Source: Rhizobium sp. BT04
Lineage (GTDB): Bacteria > Pseudomonadota > Alphaproteobacteria > Rhizobiales > Rhizobiaceae
DNA: 64,000 nucleotides
Assembly: GCF_030053135.1 (NCBI RefSeq)
Contig: NZ_CP125651.1
Coordinates: 1 to 64,000 of the forward strand
Direction: 5' to 3'
Part shown: one piece after another, positions 27,070-36,983 of the stretch
Layout: every line of letters begins with the position of its first letter
How positions within the stretch are numbered: the first letter of the stretch is position 1
Notes under the pieces: model-generated
The model's input: only the letters and a program-made list of their open reading frames with translations
Database searches by the model: none
Told to the model about the DNA's origin: nothing
Translations under genes and position numbers: made by a program

Positions 27070-27423
27070 TTGAACAATCCATCGTCAGCTGCACCTGCCC
27101 CTGAAACCGACGCCTTCGGCAACGAAGCAAATTTCCTGTCGGCCATGGGGAATGCCAAACGGCTTCACATTCTGCATCTGTTGACCGCAGGAGAAATGTC
27201 CGTGACCGTCCTGGCTGACGAAGTGGGATTGAGCCAATCTTCAACGTCCCAGCATTTGGCAATTCTGCGGGAACAGGAACTCGTGCAGACGCGACGGGCT
27301 GCCCAGACGATCTACTATTCACTTCAATCCAGAGCGGCCAGAATGATGCTCGATACGCTCGCTGACATCTTCGGATCGCATCCTCGCACTGCAGTAGAAC
27401 GTGTGCGAACCGTGGGCACCTGA
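27070..27423 (+). CDS. ArsR-family transcriptional regulator, NolR-like
   Basis: 117-residue winged-helix repressor. The segment FLSAMGNAKRLHILHLL, then ADEVGLSQSSTSQHLAILRE and ARRAAQTIYYSL-type wing (here TRRAAQTIYYSLQS), closely matches rhizobial NolR, which represses nod genes and other loci. No Cys pairs for metal sensing are present, so a metal role is unlikely. The start is a TTG at 27070 with AAAGGAG about 8 bases upstream. Genuine nolR orthology cannot be claimed because rhizobia carry several NolR-like paralogues. Confidence 0.88.
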   Translation: MNNPSSAAPAPETDAFGNEANFLSAMGNAKRLHILHLLTAGEMSVTVLADEVGLSQSSTSQHLAILREQELVQTRRAAQTIYYSLQSRAARMMLDTLADIFGSHPRTAVERVRTVGT

Positions 27424-27625
27424 CGCAAATGGGCAATGTTGATCTTGCCGCTCATGGTCGCTTCCAATCCGGCACTGCTGCGATCCGGGGCAGTTTAGCG
27501 AGCCATGATTTTGCTTGCTATCATCAGGAAGTATCGAAGCGCCTCCGGCTTGCGTAGGATCGGCAACAAAGAGCGGCCGCTTGCCTTCCGCAGCGGCCAG
27601 CCTGGTCATTCGATAGATGTCGCCG

Positions 27626-28813
27626 TCAGGCGAAGGCGTAAGAGCCGTCCGGCCGCTTCGGCACGCGCCGCTGCCAATGGATGTAGCCTTCCTCCTCCAT
27701 CGCCTTCTCGTCCATTTCGACGCCCCAGCCGGGCCGGTCGGGGCGGAGTTCGAGATAGCCGTCCTTCGGCAGATAGGGATCGACGACGTAGCGGGTTTCC
27801 CCTTCACGCTTCTCGATATCGAGACCGCCATAGACATAGGCCTGGCCCTTCGGCAGCCGGTATTCGAGGATGCGGAAATTCTGCGCCGCCGCCGAAAAAT
27901 GAACGTTGACCGCCGTCGCAAGCGGTCCCATCGGGTTGTGCGGCGCCACCCCGACGAAGAAGGCTTCGGCGAGCGTGGCAATGCGGCGCATTTCGCTGAT
28001 GCCGCCGACCACGCAGATGTCGGGCTGGATGAGGTCGGCGCCCCTGACCTGCAGCAGGCGCAGGAACTCGTTTCTGTTATAGAGCGACTCGCCGGTCGCC
28101 AGCACGCAGTTGAGCCCCTGTTTCAGGTCGCCCCAGGCCTCGATATTCTCGGGCCGCAGCGGCTCCTCGAAAAACAGAGGGTCATAGGGTGCCAAGGCAT
28201 TGCCGAGTTGCCTTGCGGCGATCGGCTCGAAAATCTTCGCATGGGCGTCGAAGGCGATCTCGTATTCGTCATTGACCGTTTCGCGCAGCGAGCGGAAATA
28301 ATCCGCCGAGGCTTTGACGACATTGCCCCAGCGATTGGAGTGCATGTCGATACGCCAGGGGCTGAGCTTGAAGGCGGTGAAACCCCACCCCTCCTTCAGA
28401 CGATCGAACTCGTCGCGGGCCGCCGGCGCATCCGGTGCGGTATAGACCCCGGCATAGACCTTGATGCGGTCGCGCACCTCGCCGCCCAGCAGCTTGTAGA
28501 CCGGGACGTTCGCCGCCTTGGCGGCAAGGTCCCACAGGCAGTGATCGAGCGCGGAGATCGCGGCAAGGCCGAGCGCGCCCGGCGGGAACCGGCTTTGCTG
28601 GATCAACAGATTGACGAGATAGTCGACGCGTGTCGGATCCTGGCCGGACAGAAATTCGTAGAGATAATCCAGGAGGGGCGGAAGCGCCTTGTCGGGGCCG
28701 TGATTGTAGCATTCGCCCCAGCCGGTCAGCCCGTCATCGGTGTCGAGCGCGACGATCACGCGCGGACGGTCCTTGTCGCGGGTCATGAAAACCCGCATGC
28801 GGTCGATCTTCAT
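27626..28813 (-). CDS. Enolase-superfamily sugar-acid dehydratase (mandelate racemase/galactonate dehydratase type)
   Basis: 395-residue enolase-superfamily enzyme. The N-terminal capping domain is followed by a barrel with metal ligands in EIAFDAHAK, FFEEPLRPEN and LATGESL, a conserved IQPDICVVGGISEM, and the catalytic His in VAPHNPMGP, the pattern of galactonate-type acid-sugar dehydratases. The usual K-x-K is KLS here (AFKLSPWR), so abstraction from the second face may rely on the His-Asp pair only. Last gene of the minus-strand transporter operon, 12 bases after its paralogue. Likely dehydrates an aldonic or aldaric acid to a 2-keto-3-deoxy acid. Confidence 0.9.
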   Translation of the reverse strand: MKIDRMRVFMTRDKDRPRVIVALDTDDGLTGWGECYNHGPDKALPPLLDYLYEFLSGQDPTRVDYLVNLLIQQSRFPPGALGLAAISALDHCLWDLAAKAANVPVYKLLGGEVRDRIKVYAGVYTAPDAPAARDEFDRLKEGWGFTAFKLSPWRIDMHSNRWGNVVKASADYFRSLRETVNDEYEIAFDAHAKIFEPIAARQLGNALAPYDPLFFEEPLRPENIEAWGDLKQGLNCVLATGESLYNRNEFLRLLQVRGADLIQPDICVVGGISEMRRIATLAEAFFVGVAPHNPMGPLATAVNVHFSAAAQNFRILEYRLPKGQAYVYGGLDIEKREGETRYVVDPYLPKDGYLELRPDRPGWGVEMDEKAMEEEGYIHWQRRVPKRPDGSYAFA

Positions 28814-28825
28814 CTTTCTGTCCTT

Positions 28826-30037
28826 CTAACGATTGAAATAGGTACGGCGCGACTGGCGCGTCTGCACGTAGAGATGCTCGTTGTCGGTTCCGGGATTGTA
28901 GGCACCGGCACTTTGCGGCACCGAGACATTGCCGTTGCTGGGGAAGCGCGCCACGAAAGCCTCGTCGATATCGCAGCCAAGTCCCGGGCCATCAGGAACG
29001 GCGATCAAACCGTCGACCTGCTGCGGGTGCGGCACGATCGTCTGGCGGCGACCGTCCCAGTCATCGTCGAGGCGCTCGAGGATGAGGGCGTTCGGGATCG
29101 CCGCAAGCAGATGCAAAGCCGCATATTCCGCCACCGGCCCGAGCGAGCCCGAATGCGGCGCCATCTGAATATGATGGGCTTCGGCCATGGCAGCGATCTT
29201 CTTCATCTGGGTGATGCCGCCGGCCCGGCCGGTATCCGGCTGGATCACGTCCACCAACTCCCTCTCGATGAGCTCACGCTCGCCGAAGATAGTCGCAAAG
29301 CGCTCGCCGGCGGCAAGCGGCACATGCGCTGCGTCGCGGATGCGCCGGTAGCCGTCGATATTCTCCGGCGCTATCGGATCTTCCAGCCACATCAATTCAT
29401 AGGGTTCGAGCGCCCGCACCAGCCGGCAGGCATCCGCAGGCGTCAGCCACGGCGGCCCATGCAGATCGATGGCGATGTCCATGTCGTCGCCGACGGCGTC
29501 ACGGAGCGCGGCGACCTTGCGGACCGGATCGGCGACGCCGCCGCATTTGATCGCCTTTATGCCGCGCGCTTTGATGGCAAGCGCGCGCTCGGGCGTATTC
29601 GCATGCGAATAGATCGGGATCCGGTCGCGCACCTTGCCGCCGAGCAGCATCCAGACAGGCACGCCGAGCGCCTTGCCCTTGATGTCCCAAAGCGCCATGT
29701 CGATGCCGGTCATCGCACCGCCTCCGACCGTTCCGAGCATGCCATGGCCCATCATGGCGATATGCATCTTCTGCCACAGCCGCTCGATATGGGCCGGATC
29801 TTCGCCCACGAGGAGTGGGGCGAGATCATGGATCGCCGTCTCGACGACACGCGGCCAGCCCGAGCATTCACCGATGCCGGTGATGCCCTCATCGGTATCG
29901 ATCTTCAGAAAGAGCCAGTTTCTGGTGCCGCCGAACTGCTTGGAGACGCCATCACCGGACCGTTGGTCGGCAGCCCAGTTCGCGGGATCGGGCTGACCGA
30001 CATGCATGAGAAAAGTGCGGATCCCGGTGATTTTCAT
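28826..30037 (-). CDS. Second enolase-superfamily sugar-acid dehydratase
   Basis: 403-residue paralogue of the neighbouring dehydratase, clearly diverged. Metal ligands lie in MDIAIDLHGPP, WLEDPIAPENI and LAAGERFA. The Asp/His dyad is in VIQPDTGRAGGITQMKK and QMAPHSGSLGP. The first-face Lys position reads IKAIKCGG. Its start overlaps the stop of the ATPase gene by 4 bases, so the enzyme is translationally coupled to the transporter. Galactarolactone cycloisomerase and gluconate/galactonate dehydratase belong to the same superfamily; substrate not decidable by reading. Confidence 0.9.
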   Translation of the reverse strand: MKITGIRTFLMHVGQPDPANWAADQRSGDGVSKQFGGTRNWLFLKIDTDEGITGIGECSGWPRVVETAIHDLAPLLVGEDPAHIERLWQKMHIAMMGHGMLGTVGGGAMTGIDMALWDIKGKALGVPVWMLLGGKVRDRIPIYSHANTPERALAIKARGIKAIKCGGVADPVRKVAALRDAVGDDMDIAIDLHGPPWLTPADACRLVRALEPYELMWLEDPIAPENIDGYRRIRDAAHVPLAAGERFATIFGERELIERELVDVIQPDTGRAGGITQMKKIAAMAEAHHIQMAPHSGSLGPVAEYAALHLLAAIPNALILERLDDDWDGRRQTIVPHPQQVDGLIAVPDGPGLGCDIDEAFVARFPSNGNVSVPQSAGAYNPGTDNEHLYVQTRQSRRTYFNR

Positions 30038-31767
30038 CGCTGAAAACTCCCATTCTTCAGAATGTCCGGCGCGACATAGCGGAAACGCCTGGAATGATCG
30101 CGATCGCGCGGATCGGGGCGCGGGATCGCTGATATCAGCGCCTGCGTATAGGCGTGCTCGGGCGCGCGGCAGACCTTCTCGGCGTCACCGATTTCGACGA
30201 GCTGGCCCTTGTACATGACGCCGACACGGTCGCACATGTAGCGGATGACGCCGATGTCATGGCTGATGAAGATATAGGCGAGGCCGAGCTCGTCCTGCAG
30301 GCGCATCAAGAGATCGAGCACCTGCGAGCGCACCGAGACGTCGAGCGCCGAGGTCGCCTCATCGGCAACGATGACACGCGGATTGAGCGTGATGGCGCGG
30401 GCAATGCCGATGCGTTGGCGCTGACCGCCGGAGAATGCATGCGGGTAGCGTTCGCGTGCCCTCGGATCGAGGCCCACCTGCTCCATGAGGTGGCAGACGC
30501 GCTCCTCCAGGGCCCGCCCCTTGGCGACGCCGTTGACGAGCAGCGGCTCGCCGATGATCTGGGAGACGGTCATGCGTGGGTTGAGGGAGCCGAAAGGATC
30601 CTGAAACACCATCCGCAATTCTCGCCTTGCGGCGGCCAGCGTCTGCCCTTTTGCCGTTGCCAGATCGATGATATCACCGTCGGCGCGGCGATAGAGGATC
30701 TCGCCCGATGTCGGATCGATCAGCCGCATGATCGAGCGACCCATCGTCGTCTTGCCGGATCCGCTCTCGCCGACGATGCCGAGCGTCTCGCCCGGCAGAA
30801 GCGAAATGGAAACATCGTCCAGCGCTTTCACCTCGCCGAAATCCATCGAGACATTGCGGAGTTCGAGGATCGGCGGCGCCGTCGTGTCGAGTGGCGGGCG
30901 GGCCAGCCGGATTTCGGCCTTGGCTTCCAGCTTCAGCACCGAGCCGATCAGCATGCGGGTATAATCGTCTTGCGGCGCATGAAAGATCTGCTCGACCGGC
31001 GCATATTCCTTGGCGACGCCGTTGTGCATGACGAGCACATCGTCGGCGATCTGCGCTACGACGCCCATGTCATGGGTGATGAACAGAACGGCCATGCCCT
31101 TGGCCTTCTGCAGCCGGGCAATCAGGTCGAGAATTTCGGCCTGGGTCGTCACGTCGAGGGCCGTGGTCGGCTCGTCGGCGATCAGCAGCTGCGGTTTACA
31201 GGCGAGCGCCATAGCAATCATCGCGCGCTGGCGCATGCCGCCGGAATATTGAAAGGCATATCGGTCCAGCGCTTTATCGGGCGAGGGAATTTCGACCTGC
31301 TTGAGCAGCGATATGGCTTCAGCGCGCGCCTCTGCCTTGCTCATCCTGGTGTGAAGGCGAAGTGCCTCGACGATCTGGTTGCCGACCGTGTGGATCGGCG
31401 ACAGCGACGACATCGGCTCCTGAAAGATCATGGCGATGTCGCGGCCGCGGATCGCTCGGATCTGACGCCCGCGCGGATTGAGGCTGGTCAGATTGATCGA
31501 GCCGCCGTTCTGATCGTTCAATATGATCGATCCGCCGGATATGCGGCCGGGCGCATCGACAATCTGCAGGATCGAACGCGCCGTCACCGACTTGCCGGAT
31601 CCGCTTTCGCCGACGACACAGAGTGTCTTTCCCGGCTCGATCGAGAAAGACAGATCGCTGACGGCGCGAAAGACGCCGGTGCGCAGAGGGAACTCGACGG
31701 TCAGGTTTTTCACCTGAAGCAGCGGCCTGCCGCCAATGGGAGCGATATCGGTCAATGCCGGCCTCAC
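30034..31767 (-). CDS. Peptide/oligosaccharide-type ABC transporter ATPase, two nucleotide-binding domains fused
   Basis: 577 residues holding two complete ABC domains that are usually separate DppD and DppF proteins. First half: [14 protein letters not shown]alker A (~54), [15 protein letters not shown] signature, [12 protein letters not shown]alker B. Second half: [14 protein letters not shown] (~345), [27 protein letters not shown]. Each half ends with the oligopeptide/dipeptide C-terminal region. The gene overlaps both the permease upstream and the dehydratase downstream by 4 bases. It powers the permeases encoded at 31764-33881. Confidence 0.94.
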   Translation of the reverse strand: MRPALTDIAPIGGRPLLQVKNLTVEFPLRTGVFRAVSDLSFSIEPGKTLCVVGESGSGKSVTARSILQIVDAPGRISGGSIILNDQNGGSINLTSLNPRGRQIRAIRGRDIAMIFQEPMSSLSPIHTVGNQIVEALRLHTRMSKAEARAEAISLLKQVEIPSPDKALDRYAFQYSGGMRQRAMIAMALACKPQLLIADEPTTALDVTTQAEILDLIARLQKAKGMAVLFITHDMGVVAQIADDVLVMHNGVAKEYAPVEQIFHAPQDDYTRMLIGSVLKLEAKAEIRLARPPLDTTAPPILELRNVSMDFGEVKALDDVSISLLPGETLGIVGESGSGKTTMGRSIMRLIDPTSGEILYRRADGDIIDLATAKGQTLAAARRELRMVFQDPFGSLNPRMTVSQIIGEPLLVNGVAKGRALEERVCHLMEQVGLDPRARERYPHAFSGGQRQRIGIARAITLNPRVIVADEATSALDVSVRSQVLDLLMRLQDELGLAYIFISHDIGVIRYMCDRVGVMYKGQLVEIGDAEKVCRAPEHAYTQALISAIPRPDPRDRDHSRRFRYVAPDILKNGSFQR

Positions 31768-32885
31768 TTGTTGTAGGGATCGGCCGCATCACGCAGGCCG
31801 TCGCCGAGAAGGTTGAGCGCCATCACGGCAACCACGACGGCGCAGCCCGGCATGAAGAGCCAGGGTGCGGTGGCGATCGAGCGAATGTTCTGGGCCTCGC
31901 GCAGCAGCACGCCCCAGGAGATGGTCGGCGGCTGCAGACCGAGCCCCAGGAAGGAGAGAGAGGTTTCGGCAAGGATCATCGCCGGCACCGCAAGCGTGAT
32001 CGACGCGATGATATGGCTGGCGAAACTCGGCAGCATGTGGCGAAAGATGATGCGCCTTTCGCGAACGCCGTCGAGCCTGGCGGCGGCGACGAATTCTTCG
32101 GTGCGCAAGGACAGGAAGCGGCCGCGAACGACGCGGGCGAGCTGCGCCCAGCCGGTCAGCGACAGGATGATCGTGATCATCATATATTGCAGCGTCGCAG
32201 GCCAGTCCTGCGGCAGGGCCGCGGCCATTGCGAGCCAGATCGGGATCGTCGGCAGCGACAGCACGAAATCGATCACCCGCTGCAGGAAGAAATCAATGCG
32301 GCCGCCGTAATATCCCGAGATGCCGCCGAGCACGATACCGAGCATGAGCGAGAAGAAGACGCCGACGAGGCCGATCGACAACGAGATCTGCGAGCCCTGC
32401 ACTGTTCGGCTGAAGACATCGCGCCCCAGCCTGTCGGCGCCGAAGAGAAGCAGCGGCGTCGTCTTGTCGGGCGAGGCGATCAGATGGATGTTGGTCCTGA
32501 ACAGGCCGAACACGGAATATTCGTAGCCGCGCCCGAAGAACTGGATATCAACACGTTTTGTCGTGTCTTCCTTGAAGATCGCCGCCAGCGTTTCCGGATC
32601 GCGGGTTAGCTTCATCGGATAATAATGCGGGCCGAAGGAGAACCCGTTCGCAGTATCGATCAGATGCAATCTCTGCGGCGGGTGAAAGGTCGCCCGGGCA
32701 TTTTGCAGGTTCGGGTCGTTGATGGCGAAGAAGCCGGGAAGCAGGGCGACGATATACATCAGCACGGTGACGACGAGCGCGACCATGGCCAGGCGATGCC
32801 GGCGGAAAGCCCACCAGATGAGCTGCCACTGCGACGCGACGGCGGCGCGATCCGGCGGAATGTTCGTAACGGTGATGTCGGCCAT
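31764..32885 (-). CDS. ABC transporter permease (DppC/OppC type)
   Basis: 373-residue permease with an N-terminal helix, a long periplasmic loop (~60-170, larger than in plain DppC), and five further helices. The EAA loop reads EEFVAAARLDGVRERRIIFR. LLFGADRLGRDVFSRTVQGS is the conserved DppC-type element. It sits between the DppB-type permease and the fused ATPase. Confidence 0.93.
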   Translation of the reverse strand: MADITVTNIPPDRAAVASQWQLIWWAFRRHRLAMVALVVTVLMYIVALLPGFFAINDPNLQNARATFHPPQRLHLIDTANGFSFGPHYYPMKLTRDPETLAAIFKEDTTKRVDIQFFGRGYEYSVFGLFRTNIHLIASPDKTTPLLLFGADRLGRDVFSRTVQGSQISLSIGLVGVFFSLMLGIVLGGISGYYGGRIDFFLQRVIDFVLSLPTIPIWLAMAAALPQDWPATLQYMMITIILSLTGWAQLARVVRGRFLSLRTEEFVAAARLDGVRERRIIFRHMLPSFASHIIASITLAVPAMILAETSLSFLGLGLQPPTISWGVLLREAQNIRSIATAPWLFMPGCAVVVAVMALNLLGDGLRDAADPYNK

Positions 32886-32894
32886 GTAAGGCTC

Positions 32895-33881
32895 CTATTC
32901 CAACCGGATGCGGGGATCGACCAGCGCAAGCAGGATGTCGCTGATCAAAGAGCCTATCAGCGTCAGCGCGCAGATCAGCAGGACGAAGGCGCCGGCGAGA
33001 TACATGTCCTGGGCCATCAGCGCCTGCAGCAGCAAGGGTGCGGCCGTCGGCAGATTGAGGACGATGGCGACGACGACTGAGCCGGAGATGAGGTTGGGCA
33101 GCAGCCAGGCAATCGTCGAGATGAACGGATTGAGCGCGATCATCATGGGATATTTCATCAGCAGCCGAAATTCCGACAGGCCTTTTGCCCGTGCCGTGGT
33201 CACGTAGGGCTTCGGCAGCTCATCGAGCATGTTCGCGCGCATGACGCGGATGAGGCTCGCCGTCGAGGAGACGGCAAGGATGATGACGGGAAGCCAGAGA
33301 TGCGAAAAGAGGTCGCCCATCTTGGCAAAGCTCCAGGACGCGTTCTCATATTCCGGCGAAAACAGCCCGCCGACATCCTGGCCGAATTCGACCGCCGCGA
33401 TATACATCAGCACCAGCGCCAGCAGGAAGGACGGAACGGCCAGGCCGAAGAAGGTGAAAGCGGTGAAGAAATAGTCGCCGATCGAATATTTGCGCACGGC
33501 GGAATAGACGCCGATCGGCAGCGCGATCGCCCAGGTCGCGATCAGTGTCGACAGGGCCAGAACAAGCGTCAGTGCCATGCGCTCCCAGATGAGATCGGAG
33601 ACGGGCTGCTGCCATTCGAAGGAAATGCCGAAATCGCCGCGCGATAGGATGCCCCAGATCCATTTGAAATATTGGATGAGCATCGGATCGCCGAGGCCGA
33701 AGCGCTCGCGCAATTGCGCCGCCGTATTCTGATCGACGATCTCGTTGGAGGCAGCCAGCGTCGCGATATAGGTCGTGACATAGTCGCCCGGCGGCAGCTG
33801 GATCAGCACGAAAGCGAGGAAGCTGACGGCAAAGAGCGACGGGATCATCCATAGGAAGCGTTTGGCGATAAAGACCAGCAT
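32895..33881 (-). CDS. ABC transporter permease (DppB/OppB type)
   Basis: About 328 residues with the N-terminal helix IAKRFLWMIPSLFAVSFLAF typical of DppB and an EAA loop reading YVTTARAKGLSEFRLLMKYP. The ATG at 33881 is chosen because GAGG lies 8 bases upstream and it gives the family's normal N-terminus; an ORF from 33941 adds a 20-residue non-hydrophobic leader. It follows the binding-protein gene by 123 bases. Confidence 0.93.
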   Translation of the reverse strand: MLVFIAKRFLWMIPSLFAVSFLAFVLIQLPPGDYVTTYIATLAASNEIVDQNTAAQLRERFGLGDPMLIQYFKWIWGILSRGDFGISFEWQQPVSDLIWERMALTLVLALSTLIATWAIALPIGVYSAVRKYSIGDYFFTAFTFFGLAVPSFLLALVLMYIAAVEFGQDVGGLFSPEYENASWSFAKMGDLFSHLWLPVIILAVSSTASLIRVMRANMLDELPKPYVTTARAKGLSEFRLLMKYPMMIALNPFISTIAWLLPNLISGSVVVAIVLNLPTAAPLLLQALMAQDMYLAGAFVLLICALTLIGSLISDILLALVDPRIRLE

Positions 33882-34004
33882 AATGGCGCCTCTTGTATTG
33901 AACGCCGCCCTCCGAGCCTTGTCGGCCGCCGGGGCCGGCAAGGCATCTCGGAGAGCGAACTGAAAGAAAGCGCCGTACCGTCGGCACGGCGCTTAAGATC
34001 CAAA

Positions 34005-35945
34005 TCAGCTCGTGAAGGTGAATTGCTGCGGCAACGCAGGACCCGGATTGGGCCAGGACCAGCTATCCGGCTCCTTCTCCGGAACATTGCGCAGGTTGTT
34101 GCGAATGATGCCGAAGCCGCCGACGGCAAGGCAAAGGCCGACTGTCTCGAATTCCTCCGCGGCGATATCGAAGATCTGCTTCATGATCGCGCCGCGCTTG
34201 TCGAGATCGGCCGTCGAGCGCGCTTCGTCGAAAAGCTTCATGCGCTTCTTCTGGCTTTCCGGCGGCTCTTCGCCGCGTGCTCCGTTGGAGGTGTACCACA
34301 GCGTCCACGGGATGGCGTAACGCGAGCCCTGCGGATGGAAGGCGAAGAAATCGCGCGGATCGAGCATCGGATCGAGACCGCCTGGGCCCGGCCACACCGC
34401 CGCATCATGGGCGTTGTCATCGCCGCGGGTGTAATAGAGCGCCCGCTCGATCGTGTTGACCTTCATGTCGATACCGATCTGGGCCCAGTGCGTCTTCACC
34501 AGTTCCAGGGCATCGACGAGGTCAGGATAGAGCGTCGGAATGACGTCAATCGAGAAGAATACCTTCTGGCCGTCGGGCCGGAGGCGGAAACCGTCGCCGC
34601 CTTTCTTGTAGCCGGCCTCATCGAGCATCGCGCCGGCCTTGTCGGCGTCATATTCGGTGAACTGGCGCGCGTATTTCTCGTGATACCACGGATGGGTCGG
34701 ACGTGGCCCGGCCTGGTAGGGCTCGCTCTGTCCGAAATAGACGATGTCGATGAGTTCCGGGCGATTGATGCCGATCGAGAGCGCTTGCCGGAACGCCTTA
34801 TCCGCAAACATCTTGCGCATGGCAGGATCTTTGTGGGTGATGTTGAAGTAGATCTGGCACTGTTGCGAGGCTGAAGGCACGAGCGTCAGCAACCGATAAT
34901 CGCCTTTCTCCATGTTCTTGGAGAGCGTCGGCTTGTTGGCGAGCACGCTGATATGGCGTTCCTGGATGTCGATCTTTCCGGAGATGACGTTGAGCATCAG
35001 CGATTCGACGTCCTGCGAGATGCCGAAGTTGATTTCATCGATGTAGGGAAGCTGATTGCCCTCGGTATCGACCTGCCAGAAATAAGGGTTGCGGGTCATG
35101 ACGACGCGCGTCGCACCCCCGGCATAGGGCTCCTTGACCACCCATGGGTCGAGCGTCGGCTTGTCGACATTGCCCCATCGCGACGGGATCTCGATGTCGC
35201 CGCAGCGGCTGCGGAAGAGCTCCGTCCAACTGGTGACGCCGGCCTTCTTCGCGTCGGCTTCGATATTCGGATTATATTTCGGCAGGAACTGGCTGCAGTA
35301 ATGCTTCGGGAATAGCGTCGGATGCTGGCCAAGCGGCGTGGCGAGGTTTTCCAGATAAAGCGCGTTGGCCGCAGCAAAGGTGAACTTCACCGTGTAATCG
35401 TCGACCTTCTCGACGGTGACCGGCTTGCCGGCAACGGCAAGCTGCGCCGGCGTCGCGCTGTAAAGCTCGGTGTTCTTGACGCAATCCTCGATCGCGAAAA
35501 CGATGTCGTCGGCCGTAAAGGGATGACCGTCCGACCAGCGCACGCCTTCGATCAGATGGAAGGTGAATTGCGTTGCATCGTCGCTGACTTCCCAGCGTTC
35601 GGCAAGGTTCGGCTGCACGGCGGTAAAATCGAGGTTCCAGCGCACCAGGCTCTGGTTGCCGACCATGCGCAGGATGCCGTTATGGTCGGATGAACCGCGA
35701 AGGCCTCGGCGCAGCGAGCCGCCATAGGTGCCGACTTTTTCGAACGGCGTGACGACCATCGGCTTCTTCGGCAGGCGCTCGGCGAGCGGCGGCAGTTTTC
35801 CGTCCTTCACAAGCTGCGCAAGTGCCGGCGCTTCACCACCTGCGGCGGCGGAGACGCGACCAGCGATGGACAAGGCTGCGACGCCGGCCATGCCACCAAG
35901 CACAGTACGGCGGGTAACGCCACGCGACAGTATTTCATTAGGCAT
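34005..35945 (-). CDS. Family 5 extracellular solute-binding protein (Tat signal)
   Basis: 646-residue peptide/oligosaccharide-type binding protein. The N-terminus carries a twin-arginine signal (VTRRTVLGGMAGVAALSI, cleavage near SAAA at ~34). The body has the family pattern RWEVSDDATQFTFHLIEGVR, then WSDGHPFTADDIVFAIED. At ~610 mature residues it is longer than DppA (~510), a length often seen in oligosaccharide-binding members. It heads the minus-strand operon with permeases, ATPase and two sugar-acid dehydratases, so a sugar-acid or oligogalacturonide-like ligand is more likely than a peptide (inference). Confidence 0.92.
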   Translation of the reverse strand: MPNEILSRGVTRRTVLGGMAGVAALSIAGRVSAAAGGEAPALAQLVKDGKLPPLAERLPKKPMVVTPFEKVGTYGGSLRRGLRGSSDHNGILRMVGNQSLVRWNLDFTAVQPNLAERWEVSDDATQFTFHLIEGVRWSDGHPFTADDIVFAIEDCVKNTELYSATPAQLAVAGKPVTVEKVDDYTVKFTFAAANALYLENLATPLGQHPTLFPKHYCSQFLPKYNPNIEADAKKAGVTSWTELFRSRCGDIEIPSRWGNVDKPTLDPWVVKEPYAGGATRVVMTRNPYFWQVDTEGNQLPYIDEINFGISQDVESLMLNVISGKIDIQERHISVLANKPTLSKNMEKGDYRLLTLVPSASQQCQIYFNITHKDPAMRKMFADKAFRQALSIGINRPELIDIVYFGQSEPYQAGPRPTHPWYHEKYARQFTEYDADKAGAMLDEAGYKKGGDGFRLRPDGQKVFFSIDVIPTLYPDLVDALELVKTHWAQIGIDMKVNTIERALYYTRGDDNAHDAAVWPGPGGLDPMLDPRDFFAFHPQGSRYAIPWTLWYTSNGARGEEPPESQKKRMKLFDEARSTADLDKRGAIMKQIFDIAAEEFETVGLCLAVGGFGIIRNNLRNVPEKEPDSWSWPNPGPALPQQFTFTS

Positions 35946-36250
35946 CGAGTTCCTCCCTTTCTACGCCGGCGCAATTTTTGAACCGGCTGATGCGGCGGGC
36001 TCCCGACCTACCGCTTGCGCCCTCCTCGGCGCTGCGATCGAACCATAGACACGTTCCCAAATGATTACAAGAGTTGACAGATAATTACAAATTTCGTAGC
36101 GATGCATCATCGGGGATCGGGATTTCCTGCCCCTGAAACCAAGGCTGCAGCAAATAAAAGACGGCGATCTGTCAGAATCTGTATTCTGCCATGGAGACTT
36201 CATCGGCTGGCGACAGCCAGGGCCCGTAGCGTTCAGAGAAAAGGACGATA
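35946..36250. other. Divergent control region of the two sugar-acid operons
   Basis: About 305 bases between the minus-strand transporter/dehydratase operon and the plus-strand GntR/catabolic operon. It contains a two-turn direct repeat (36061-36090, listed separately) and a TTGACA hexamer at 36074-36079 between the repeats. The 36100-36240 part shows nothing further. Confidence 0.5.
36061..36090. promoter_or_regulatory. Direct repeat ATGATTACAA/ATAATTACAA, candidate regulator site
   Basis: Two 10-base copies (36061-36070 and 36081-36090) differ at one position and are spaced exactly 20 bases, two helical turns. Read on the other strand each gives TTGTAAT. A TTGACA hexamer lies between them. 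The position between divergent operons and next to a GntR gene makes it a candidate operator. It is not a textbook FadR-type palindrome. Confidence 0.45.
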
Positions 36251-36964
36251 ATGACATTCACGGTCGACGCCGTTTCGAACAGAGGCGCAACGCGCTTCAG
36301 CGACATCATCTACGAGAAGATCGTGGGGATGATCGCCGACGGCAACTTTCCGGTGAACGAACGGCTGCCATCGGAGACGAAGCTCGCCGCTGAGTTCGGC
36401 GCCTCGAGACCGGTCGTGCGCGAAGCGCTCGAACGGCTGAGGGCCGATGGCCTGGTCGTCTCGCGCAAGGGCTCCGGCTCCTATGTCCGGCAAAGGCCGG
36501 ATTCGTCGATGCTGAAAATGGTGCCGGTCGGCTCGCTCGCCGATGTCCAGCGGTTTTTCGAATTCCGGGCCGGCCTCGAAGCGGAGGCTGCGGAGCTTGC
36601 CGCACGAAACTGGCAGCCGGACGACCGGGAGCGAATAACGGCAGCGCTTCTTTCGCTCGAGCAATGTCTGCGCAACGGAGAGCTCGGCGCCGAGGAGGAC
36701 CAGGCTCTGCACGATGCAATCGCCATGGCGACCGGCAATCAGTTTCACATCACGGTGCGCGAATGGTTCAGGCCGCATTTCGCCATCGGGCATTCCGTAA
36801 CACGAAGCTTGAGCCTGAAACGGACGCTGGAGCAGATCCGCAGCGTCCAGGATGAACACGCGGTGATCGTGGAGGCGATCTTCGCACGGCGGGAAACCGA
36901 AGCTCATGATGCGATGAAGAAACACATACTGAATGCTCGCGCCCGCATGTTCCAGGGCGTTTGA
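36251..36964 (+). CDS. GntR-family transcriptional regulator (FadR/FCD type)
   Basis: 237 residues. The N-terminal winged helix is IIYEKIVGMIADGNFPVNER, then LPSETKLAAEFGASRPVVRE and ALERLRADGLV. The FCD domain has conserved metal-binding His/Asp/Glu positions (for example DQALHDAIAMATGN and EHAVIVEAIFAR). AAGGA precedes the ATG. It is the first gene of the plus-strand operon and probably senses a uronate or an intermediate (inference from neighbours and from ExuR/UxuR-like members). Confidence 0.92.
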   Translation: MTFTVDAVSNRGATRFSDIIYEKIVGMIADGNFPVNERLPSETKLAAEFGASRPVVREALERLRADGLVVSRKGSGSYVRQRPDSSMLKMVPVGSLADVQRFFEFRAGLEAEAAELAARNWQPDDRERITAALLSLEQCLRNGELGAEEDQALHDAIAMATGNQFHITVREWFRPHFAIGHSVTRSLSLKRTLEQIRSVQDEHAVIVEAIFARRETEAHDAMKKHILNARARMFQGV

Positions 36965-36983
36965 GCGGGTGGGAGGAATAACG

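Noticed and set aside
27424..27625. Possible 5' or 3' gene remnant next to the first dehydratase
   Set aside because: The open frame continuing past the dehydratase end on the minus strand is in a different frame from it and shows no family signature.
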